DNA of 45,738 nucleotides from Parachlamydiales bacterium (GTDB lineage: Bacteria > Chlamydiota > Chlamydiia > Chlamydiales > SM23-39), in the NCBI GenBank assembly GCA_019694475.1, contig JAIBBX010000010.1:1-45738 (forward strand). Reading direction: 5' to 3'. The notes below the pieces were generated by a model. That model did not search any database. It worked only from the letters and a program-made list of their open reading frames with translations, and was not told where the DNA came from. The position numbers and the translations under genes are program-made. Within the stretch, counting starts at the first letter, position 1, and each line of letters opens with the position of its first letter. Positions 33,315 to 40,190 of this stretch are shown here, one piece after another.

Positions 33315-34154
33315 TTAAAACAATTTATTTCCTAATATGATGTCTTTAAAAGAATTAATGACGTCTCTTGAAGAAATAAACTTACTCCAGTATTTTTCTC
33401 TCAATCTAAACCCCTTCCAGTTCGGGATCCATTTGGGAGGGGTGATGACAGCGCCGTGGCCCCAGCCGGGTCTCCAGTGGCGCATGTGCCTTTCTTCTCT
33501 TCCGATGATGAGGTGGGGGATTTTGAGGCATGAAGCGATGTGGCCGGGTCCTGAGTCGTTTCCTAAAAAGTAGCCCGATTCGTAGATAAATGAGGTGAGA
33601 GCTTCTAAAGTTGGGAATTGGGGGAGGAACATGGGTTCAAAGCCTTGATCTCTAGCCCATTTGGCAAAAGCTTCGAACTTTTCCTTAGGCCAATTGCGGA
33701 AAGGGCTTCCGCTCGTTGTGTGGATGGCGATCCGTTCTGAAAAGCGTCGGTGGACGAGGCCTTGGGGCGGGCAAAATCCATTTTCGTTTGAGGCCTCGAT
33801 GCCGAAAAGGGTCTTGAGGCTTTTCACAACATTATCGACCATGGTCCGGTTAAGGTCGGCGACGAAATCGAATCCGGGCTTTAGAGGTCCATGTTTAGAT
33901 ATATGATGGCTGCCGAAGAAAGTGTAGACGTTATTGTTTTGCCGTAAGGCTGCTGAATCGGGATCGTTGCCATATTGCAAAAAGATGGCGTCAGGATTTC
34001 CTATCTCGCCAAACTGATAGCCTTGGAGCCATTTTCCAAAGCGGTGGGGCGACACGGTGACAACCTCGTGTCCTGCTTTCTTCAAATGGTGCGAGGCGAT
34101 GTGCAAAATGGCCAGATCGCCGACGCCTGGGGAGCACACAACTGAGAATTTCAT
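33315..34154 (-). CDS. Glycosyltransferase family 9-like (heptosyltransferase-type)
   Basis: A 279-residue cytosolic GT-B-type protein. MKFSVVCSPGVGDLAIL is the usual GT9 opening with a glycine-rich loop, and YFLGNDSGPGHIASCLKIPHL is the family's nucleotide-sugar-binding signature. Shorter than the typical 320-350 residues, so one domain is reduced. Family members add heptose or similar sugars to lipopolysaccharide cores. The ATG overlaps the stop of the exported GH13-like gene by one base (TGATG), so the two are translationally coupled. Confidence 0.8.
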   Translation of the reverse strand: MKFSVVCSPGVGDLAILHIASHHLKKAGHEVVTVSPHRFGKWLQGYQFGEIGNPDAIFLQYGNDPDSAALRQNNNVYTFFGSHHISKHGPLKPGFDFVADLNRTMVDNVVKSLKTLFGIEASNENGFCPPQGLVHRRFSERIAIHTTSGSPFRNWPKEKFEAFAKWARDQGFEPMFLPQFPTLEALTSFIYESGYFLGNDSGPGHIASCLKIPHLIIGREERHMRHWRPGWGHGAVITPPKWIPNWKGFRLREKYWSKFISSRDVINSFKDIILGNKLF

Positions 34155-35893
34155 CAATCAAAATATTTTGGCTGGAAGAGAATTACTTTTCCAGACAAAG
34201 GTGGAAGGACGAGTTGAAAGACAGAGGAGTCGAGCGGTTTTTTTTCGGCAAGGCCGGTCATGAGATCAATCGCGCTTGTTTGCCTAATTCCAGGCAGATC
34301 GAGGATCTCTTTGGCCTCGCTTGAACCAAAATTGATCGCGGTCAATTGCGTCATGAGACTCCCTTTCATTCGGTGGATCAAAATAAGGAGCCCTTTTTGG
34401 TTGGTGCTTGGAACTGCGGTCAATTCTGCCGATTCAATGCCGGAGTTAATCCGGGCCATGATGATTTGTTTTAAACGGCTGGCAAATGAACAGCTGTTTT
34501 TCATCTGAGAGGTCAAAGAGCCGTAAAGAGAGCCCTCATTGGGGCATAAGAGGTTTGCTTTTTCATTCGAGGTTAGGCCCAATAGATCGGATACGGAAAA
34601 TGAAAAAGCGCCGGGCTGCATGGCATAAAAGAGAGCCAAAAGCAAATGGGCGTTGAACACGTGATCTCGGTTGGCTGTTCTCGTCATGCAAATGGTGGGC
34701 CAAGTAACGGGATCTTTCCCTCGAAGTTTTGCTGCATCTTCTTTAAGCAGCCTATTTTTGAGCGCATCGCCCGTCAAAATTTCTTCGTAATATTGGAACT
34801 GTTTTTTAGAGCTAATAGCGCTGTAATCGCAGGCAAAATGATCAAATGGCTGCAGCTCATGGACGAGCCGTTTTGATTCTATGCCGCTTTCTAAAATGAT
34901 GCGGTAGATCAATTTCAGCGCTTCGGCATCTTCGGCGATCATCGCATGCAAAAGAGCGGGTCTCGTGAATGAATCCACGAGCATGTCTGCAGAACTCTCC
35001 ATCCAATCGCAAATGCCGCCATCTGTCTCTAAAACAGAATAGCCGCCCAGTTTCCTTGTCCATAGAAGGAGCGTTTCTTGAGCAGCGTCACCATCAAAAA
35101 CCGAAATTTTTTGACCTAAATTGTAGATCGAATCGAGTAGATCGCCTGCGGCAATCCGGTATCCGGCAAAAGAGGGTCCGAGCCAATTGATGACCGGATC
35201 TTCTTTGTTTTCTTTGAGATAGATCCATCTACGCTCTTTTCCATCCACGCATTTGATCGGACCCGTTGCATTCCAGCTGCTCTCCTTCACATAAGGAGCA
35301 AATTGTTCCGGGACATATCCTTTTTTATGCAGCGTTTGCAGGGTGAGCCAAGGAACATTGGCGAAAAGTTTTCCTGTATTGGGAAGTTTTGGCCAATCTC
35401 TCGGTTCGATTTCAACGAGATGGTAAAGCCCCCGGTAACCTTCTGTATTTTTCAAGGCCATGGCGAAATCGGGAGTGATTCCTGTGGCTTTCCCAAGGCT
35501 ATCGCCGATGAGGGTCATTCCTTTTTTCTGTAGATTTTGCGAAAGAAGGTCCCATCCATCGCCCCATTTGGGATCGATCGCGATTCCGGTTCGGTATTCT
35601 CCGCCCTGTTTTAGTCCCTTTAGATAGACTCCTTGAACGCCGATTTCTCTCAAAATGTCCCAAAGTTTGGCTTGGGCCAAATGTTCGAAAGCGGGGGCTT
35701 CCACCATTGAAAGATCGATTGTGAACCAAACGGAAGCGGCACCAAGACAGCCAAGCGGCTCTGGGGAAGGAGAGGGGGGAAGGGCTTTGGCGGTTTCCAA
35801 ACTATACTTTTGGGCAATCGCATCAGCTTCCGCCAGCATGGAAGATGGACCGCAAAAAGCAGCGAAGGGAATGAAGAGGAGCCATTTCAGCAT
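34154..35893 (-). CDS. Exported glycoside-hydrolase GH13-like protein (trehalose synthase/amylase type), divergent
   Basis: A 579-residue protein with a signal peptide (MLKWLLFIPFAAFCGPSS). The body looks like an alpha-amylase-type TIM barrel: VWFTIDLSMVEAPAFEHL, ILREIGVQGVYLKGL, WDLLSQNLQKKGMTLIGD. The C-terminal part resembles the trehalose synthase or amylase beta-sandwich region. The usual catalytic DxR, E and HD motifs are not clear to me, so it may be inactive or highly diverged. Coupled to the GT9-like gene and preceded by groEL in the same direction. Probably acts in the periplasm or outside. The assignment is by overall pattern and needs a profile search. Confidence 0.45.
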   Translation of the reverse strand: MLKWLLFIPFAAFCGPSSMLAEADAIAQKYSLETAKALPPSPSPEPLGCLGAASVWFTIDLSMVEAPAFEHLAQAKLWDILREIGVQGVYLKGLKQGGEYRTGIAIDPKWGDGWDLLSQNLQKKGMTLIGDSLGKATGITPDFAMALKNTEGYRGLYHLVEIEPRDWPKLPNTGKLFANVPWLTLQTLHKKGYVPEQFAPYVKESSWNATGPIKCVDGKERRWIYLKENKEDPVINWLGPSFAGYRIAAGDLLDSIYNLGQKISVFDGDAAQETLLLWTRKLGGYSVLETDGGICDWMESSADMLVDSFTRPALLHAMIAEDAEALKLIYRIILESGIESKRLVHELQPFDHFACDYSAISSKKQFQYYEEILTGDALKNRLLKEDAAKLRGKDPVTWPTICMTRTANRDHVFNAHLLLALFYAMQPGAFSFSVSDLLGLTSNEKANLLCPNEGSLYGSLTSQMKNSCSFASRLKQIIMARINSGIESAELTAVPSTNQKGLLILIHRMKGSLMTQLTAINFGSSEAKEILDLPGIRQTSAIDLMTGLAEKKPLDSSVFQLVLPPLSGKVILFQPKYFD

Positions 35894-35951
35894 TCCTCTT
35901 CACATACCTGAAAAATCAGCCTGAGTCAACCAGCCGTAAACGTTCCCGTTT

Positions 35952-37535
35952 TTATTTTTCTTCTTCTTTCGCATTTGCGATGAGCGCTTCGGAAAGGAGA
36001 ACGATGCCGGCCATTGAGACTGCATGAGAGAGGCTGTTTTTGACCACTTTTGCAGGGTCGATCACGCCGCACTTAAGCAAGTCTTCCACTTTTTCACTTA
36101 CCGCATTGAAGCCAAAGCTTTTTCCTTTTTGAAGCACTTCATCCAGCACAATTGAACTGTCATATCCAGTATTGAACACGATTTGTTTGAAAGGAGCCTC
36201 GCACGCTTTGAGAAGAACTTGAGCGCCGACAGCTTCTTCTTTAGGAAGATCGATTTTCAGATTTTTGCTAGCTCTCAGGAGCGCGACGCCGCCTCCTGGC
36301 ACGATGCCATCTTCGAGCGCTGAGCGGGTAGAGTTGAGGCTATCCTCATACATCTGTTTTTTCTTTTTCATTTCCGATTCGGTCGGAGCGCCCACTTTGA
36401 TCAGAGCGACGCCCCCTTGCAGTTTGGCTTTGCGCTCTTCGAGTTTTTCCCGATCGTAATTTGAAGCGGCATTCGCAATTTCTGCATCGATCTGCGCAAC
36501 CCGAGCCTTGATCTCTTTTGCATTTCCCTTGCCTTCGACAATCGTGGTTGAATCTTTTGTAACTGTGATCTGTTCGGCGCTTCCAAGAACTTCGGGTCCC
36601 ACTTCTCTTAAGACGAGTCCTTTTTCTTCACTCACAACAGTTGCGCCAGTCAAAACTGCGATATCTTCGAGCATGGCTTTGCGGCGGTCGCCGAAGCCGG
36701 GGGCTTTGATGGCGGCGACTTTTAGCGTGCCTCTCAACTTATTAACGACCAAAGTAGAAAGCGCATCACCCTCAATCTCCTCGGAAATGATGAGCAGCTC
36801 ACCGCCAGTGGAAGCTACGTGCTGGAGAATTGGTAAAATTTCCTGTGCTGAAGAAATTTTCTTGTCGGTGATGAGGACATTTGCCCCTGCCATCTCGACA
36901 ATCATTTTTTCTGCATTTGTTGCGAAATAGGCGCTTTGATAGCCCCGATCGAGCTGCATTCCATCTACGATTTCAACGGCAGTTTCAGTGCCTTTGCCCT
37001 CTTCGATTGCTACGATGCCGGTCCTTCCCACTTTTTCAAAGCACTCTGCGATTTTTTGGCCCACTTCAGCATTTCCGGAGGCGCTCACAGTTGCGATATT
37101 TTGGGTATCTCGATTGTCTTTAACTTCAAGAGACATCGCGTCGATTTCTTTGAGCAGCTCTTCGAGCATTTTGTCCATGCCCCGTTTGATGGCGATAGGA
37201 TTTGCGCCAGAAGCGATATTCTTAATTCCTCCCTGAACCAAAGCTCTCAGCAATATAATACCAGTTGTTGTTCCGTCGCCCGATTTTTCTTTGATTTTAG
37301 CGGCGACTTCTTTGGCCATGGAGGCGCCCATGTTCTTAAAAGTGTCTTTGAATTCAATGTCTTTTGCAATGCTGTTGCCGTCGCTTGTAATTGTAGGGGA
37401 TCCCCAAGATGCGTCGAGGCCGACGTTGCGTCCTTTGGGTCCGAGTGTGATTGCGACAACATTTGCGAGTTCGTCGATACCATCGCGCAGTGCGATGCGT
37501 GCGTCTTCTTCAAAAAGGATTTCTTTTGGTTTCAT
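35952..37535 (-). CDS. groEL: Divergent GroEL paralogue (GroEL3-like)
   Basis: A 527-residue Hsp60-family protein. The ATP site is conserved (TLGPKGRN; S51-D52; GDGTTT with D87), and the VPGGGVALLRA and GYDSS blocks are present. Three things differ from a canonical GroEL: Ser replaces Lys51, the C-terminal Gly/Met tail is missing (it ends ANAKEEEK), and no groES lies beside it. Chlamydiae carry three groEL genes, and only one has groES. The neighbours (metallophosphoesterase on one side, murF/mraY beyond) place this as the CT755 (groEL_3) counterpart. There is no CIRCE element upstream; AGAGG precedes the ATG. The IS605-type element lies about 65 bases upstream. Confidence 0.92.
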   Translation of the reverse strand: MKPKEILFEEDARIALRDGIDELANVVAITLGPKGRNVGLDASWGSPTITSDGNSIAKDIEFKDTFKNMGASMAKEVAAKIKEKSGDGTTTGIILLRALVQGGIKNIASGANPIAIKRGMDKMLEELLKEIDAMSLEVKDNRDTQNIATVSASGNAEVGQKIAECFEKVGRTGIVAIEEGKGTETAVEIVDGMQLDRGYQSAYFATNAEKMIVEMAGANVLITDKKISSAQEILPILQHVASTGGELLIISEEIEGDALSTLVVNKLRGTLKVAAIKAPGFGDRRKAMLEDIAVLTGATVVSEEKGLVLREVGPEVLGSAEQITVTKDSTTIVEGKGNAKEIKARVAQIDAEIANAASNYDREKLEERKAKLQGGVALIKVGAPTESEMKKKKQMYEDSLNSTRSALEDGIVPGGGVALLRASKNLKIDLPKEEAVGAQVLLKACEAPFKQIVFNTGYDSSIVLDEVLQKGKSFGFNAVSEKVEDLLKCGVIDPAKVVKNSLSHAVSMAGIVLLSEALIANAKEEEK

Positions 37536-37651
37536 GTCAACCTCTTTAGTTTTGTCACTATTTATAACTGAATGAGGCCATTCGCTCCAGAAGAAATTTT
37601 ATCCGAGGGACGCGAGAAAACTTGGTCCTTCAGGGCCGAGATGAATCGCGC

Positions 37652-38071
37652 CTAAATAGCAGGAGAGTCTTGTTGTTCGATATATTGCCGAATGATTTCC
37701 AGAGGAGCCCCTCCGCATGCCCCAGCAAAGTAACTAGGCGACCAAAGGCTATCTCCCCATAACGCTTGTTGAACGGTTGGGTAGTTGTTTTTCCGAACCA
37801 ATCGCGAAGATACCCCCTTCAGGCTGTTGACAAGCTTGGATACAGGCACCTTTGGCGGATAATTCACAAGCAGGTGTACATGGTCTTTTTCCCCTTCGAA
37901 TTCCACTAATTCTGCGCCAAAGTCTTTGCATACGCTGTGAAAGATGTTGTTTAAGTGCTCAAGGATGGTTTTTGTAAACACATTACGTCGGTATTTAGCA
38001 ACAAAGACCAAATGCACGTGCATGAGAAAAACACAATTTCTTCCTCTTCTTAAATCGGTTGACACATTCAT
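37652..38071 (-). CDS. tnpA: IS200-type Y1 transposase TnpA
   Basis: A 139-residue single-strand DNA transposase of the HUH type. The start MNVSTDLRRGRNCVF is the family's usual opening. HVHLLVNYPPK carries the metal-binding HUH pair, and the catalytic tyrosine is in IRQYIEQQ near the C-terminus. The open frame extends 31 codons upstream, but that part overlaps tnpB and lacks homology. It cuts and joins the hairpin ends of the element during transposition. It appears intact. Confidence 0.92.
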   Translation of the reverse strand: MNVSTDLRRGRNCVFLMHVHLVFVAKYRRNVFTKTILEHLNNIFHSVCKDFGAELVEFEGEKDHVHLLVNYPPKVPVSKLVNSLKGVSSRLVRKNNYPTVQQALWGDSLWSPSYFAGACGGAPLEIIRQYIEQQDSPAI

Positions 38072-38094
38072 AGACCAAACGATAACATGGACGC

Positions 38095-39216
38095 ATGTTT
38101 GTTCGAAAGGCATTTCAATTCCGACTTCGTCCGACAAAAGCGCAAGCCAAGTTGTTGCAGGCACAATTGGATGAATGCCGATGGCTATACAATGAGTTGC
38201 TTTCGCAGAGGAAAATTGCGTACGAAGAACTAGACATGTCCCTATCGAAATACCAGCAGCTGATGTTCTTGCCGATCCTCAAAGAAGAAAGACCCTCCTT
38301 GAAAATGGTACATTCTCAAGTATTGCAAAACATTGTCGACCGCTTGGATAAGTCATTTCAGGCATTTTTTCGGAGATGCAAAGCTGAAGAAAAGGCTGGA
38401 TTCCCTAGATTTCGAGGCATACATCGGTACGACAGTTTTTGCTATCCACAAAGTGGATTCCTTTTGATTGGCAAAGAAATTTCCCTTTCTAAGGTCGGCT
38501 CGATTCGAATTAAGATGCATCGTCCGATTGAGGGAGAAATTAAAACCTGCACTATTAAAAAGACTGCCTCTGGGGCATGGGACGTCACCTTTTCCTGCGA
38601 AGCAAGAACCGTTGCGTTAGAGTCGAAAACAGAGGCAATAGCAATAGATGTGGGAATCGAATCCTTTGCTACCTTGTCGAGTGGAAAAAAGATTACAAAC
38701 CCCCGATTTTTCAAAAAAGGGGAGAAAGCTCTTGCAAAAGCGCAAAGAAAATTAAGTAAGCTGCAAAAGGGCTCTAAAGAGCGTCGCAAGACAGGGAAAG
38801 CTGTGGCTAAAATCCATGAACGGATCAAAAATCAGAGAAAGGACTTTTGCCATAAGCAATCGAGAAAAATTGTCGATGAGTATCAATATATTTGCATAGA
38901 AGATCTGAATGTCAAAAAACTGATTGAAGGATCTCATTTTGCAAAAAGCATAGCGGATGTAAGTTGGAATCAGTTTCGTCAGTTCCTCACCTACAAAGCG
39001 GCAGAAGCTGGTAGGAAATTGGGATTGGTGAACCCTGCATACACAAGCCAAGTCTGCTCACAATGTGGACATTTGGAGCGAAAGAAATTAGCGGAAAGAG
39101 AACACAAATGTTCCCGATGTGGGTATACGGCGGATAGGGATTTGAACGCAGCGCGAAATATTTTGGCCCTCGGATTGGATGGCCTGGGAGAAATCCCTAG
39201 AAGCCTTCGCCTTTAG
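38095..39216 (+). CDS. tnpB: TnpB RNA-guided nuclease of an IS605-type element
   Basis: A 373-residue protein, ancestor-type relative of Cas12. N-terminal helix-turn-helix (FQFRLRPTKAQAKLL), RuvC-I AIDVGIESFATL with the first Asp, RuvC-II CIEDLNVKKL with Glu, a zinc ribbon C-S-Q-C ... C-S-R-C, then RuvC-III DRDLNAARN with the last Asp. All catalytic residues and the four cysteines are present. It cuts target DNA guided by an RNA from the right end of the element. The TAG stop lies inside the right-end hairpin, as expected where the guide RNA overlaps the gene's 3' end. Confidence 0.93.
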   Translation: MFVRKAFQFRLRPTKAQAKLLQAQLDECRWLYNELLSQRKIAYEELDMSLSKYQQLMFLPILKEERPSLKMVHSQVLQNIVDRLDKSFQAFFRRCKAEEKAGFPRFRGIHRYDSFCYPQSGFLLIGKEISLSKVGSIRIKMHRPIEGEIKTCTIKKTASGAWDVTFSCEARTVALESKTEAIAIDVGIESFATLSSGKKITNPRFFKKGEKALAKAQRKLSKLQKGSKERRKTGKAVAKIHERIKNQRKDFCHKQSRKIVDEYQYICIEDLNVKKLIEGSHFAKSIADVSWNQFRQFLTYKAAEAGRKLGLVNPAYTSQVCSQCGHLERKKLAEREHKCSRCGYTADRDLNAARNILALGLDGLGEIPRSLRL

Positions 39217-39231
39217 GCGAGGGAGCAGTCA
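39120..39231 (+). ncRNA. Predicted right-end guide RNA (omega RNA) region of the IS605-type element
   Basis: TnpB elements produce a guide RNA from the 3' part of tnpB through the right end. The hairpin at 39207-39220 would be its last structured piece, and the adjacent flank, here the 3' end of rsmI, would be the guide. The 5' boundary of the RNA is not visible and is an estimate. This is inferred from the family rather than seen as a gene. Confidence 0.4.
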
Positions 39232-40032
39232 CGAATGATGATCGTTTTCTTGGTGCATTTTTTTGTAGACTTCTCTTTTTCCGATGCCTTTCATTTTGGC
39301 TGCCTGTTTGATGGCCTCTTTCATTCCCATGCCGAGATATTCCATGAGCAAGGAGACCAATTCTTCCGAACTGATGTCATCGGGCATTTTTCCTTCACGG
39401 ATCAGCAGTACGATTTCACCTTTCGGAGGATGCTGCCTATAATAGGCGAGGACATCTTTTGCCTTGCCTCTCTTACATTCTTCGAAGGTTTTGGTCATTT
39501 CTCTAACCACGGCGATCTCTCTTTCTCCGTCAATCATTGCCAAAGTATCGCACAACCTTTCAGGGCTTTCAAAAGCGGCCGATGTTCCAGGGAAACCCGA
39601 CAGTTCTCGGATCATTTTTTCAGGATTTTTCGGCAAAAAACCGACGAATTGGAATCTGCTTGTATCGAAACCGGACATTACGAGGGCCTGAACCACGCTG
39701 CAAGGGCCGGGGATGGCGCTCACCGCAATTCCTTTTTCGAGACATGCATTGACAAGGATTTGGCCGGGGTCGTTGATGCAGGGGGTGCCGGCATCTGAAA
39801 TGAGCGCTAAATTCTTCCCTTCAGACAGCAGTCCTAAAATTTCATCCAACGCTTCTTTTTCTTTGAATTTGTGATAGGAGATCAGTTTTTTTCGAATGCC
39901 GTAATGATCCAAGAGCCTAAGACTATGGCGGGTATCTTCGCATAGGATGGCGTCAACGGATCTGAGAGTCTCGAGTGCGCGCTCGGAGATGTCGGACAGA
40001 TTGCCGATGGGGGTAGAGACGATGAAAAGCAA
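39229..40032 (-). CDS. rsmI: 16S rRNA (cytidine-1402-2'-O)-methyltransferase RsmI
   Basis: A 267-residue SAM-dependent enzyme that methylates 16S rRNA C1402. Signature blocks are FIVSTPIGNLSDIS, LCEDTRHS, LISDAGTPCINDPG and the IPGPCSVVQALVMSGF segment, then FPGTSAAFESPERL and a short C-terminal helical tail. Its TGA stop coincides with the right end of the IS element, so the final residues or stop may have been changed by insertion. The tRNA-Cys gene lies 24 bases upstream, in the same direction, so both could be transcribed together. Confidence 0.94.
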   Translation of the reverse strand: MLFIVSTPIGNLSDISERALETLRSVDAILCEDTRHSLRLLDHYGIRKKLISYHKFKEKEALDEILGLLSEGKNLALISDAGTPCINDPGQILVNACLEKGIAVSAIPGPCSVVQALVMSGFDTSRFQFVGFLPKNPEKMIRELSGFPGTSAAFESPERLCDTLAMIDGEREIAVVREMTKTFEECKRGKAKDVLAYYRQHPPKGEIVLLIREGKMPDDISSEELVSLLMEYLGMGMKEAIKQAAKMKGIGKREVYKKMHQENDHHS

Positions 40033-40056
40033 ATTGTTTACTTATTTGAGTGATTT

Positions 40057-40128
40057 AGGTGGCACTCGGATTTGAACCGAGGAATGGAGGCTTTGCAGGC
40101 CTCTGCCTTACCACTTGGCTATGCCACC
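40057..40128 (-). tRNA. tRNA-Cys (GCA anticodon)
   Basis: The minus strand folds into a full cloverleaf. The acceptor stem pairs GGTGGCA with TGCCACC. The anticodon stem GAGGC/GCCTC holds the loop CTGCAAA with anticodon GCA, the D arm contains AGCCAAGTGGTAAGGC, and the T arm contains CGGTTCAAATCCG. The discriminator base is U73, an identity feature of tRNA-Cys. CCA is not encoded. Confidence 0.96.
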
Positions 40129-40190
40129 AAAATCCGATCCATTATGCGGCAAAGGGTGAAATGCGGTCAAGTCCCGATCTTTTTCCGACC

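Larger units (their letters stand above)
37601..39231. mobile_element. IS200/IS605-family element with divergent tnpA and tnpB
   Basis: Structure: a left-end hairpin (about 37601-37651, stem TCGCG/CGCGA around an inner GGTCC-ttca-GGGCC), tnpA leftward, tnpB rightward with 23 bases between start codons, and a right-end hairpin at 39207-39220. All catalytic residues of both proteins look intact, so it may be active. It lies between groEL and rsmI, and its right end coincides with the rsmI stop codon. Boundaries are estimates to about 10 bases. A related right end sits at the window's left edge. Confidence 0.8.

Noticed and set aside
37536..37600. CIRCE heat-shock operator upstream of groEL
   Set aside because: No TTAGCACTC-N9-GAGTGCTAA-like inverted repeat is present in the leader.
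38072..38164. 31-codon N-terminal extension of tnpA
   Set aside because: It overlaps tnpB on the other strand, and the family's conserved start lies at 38071.
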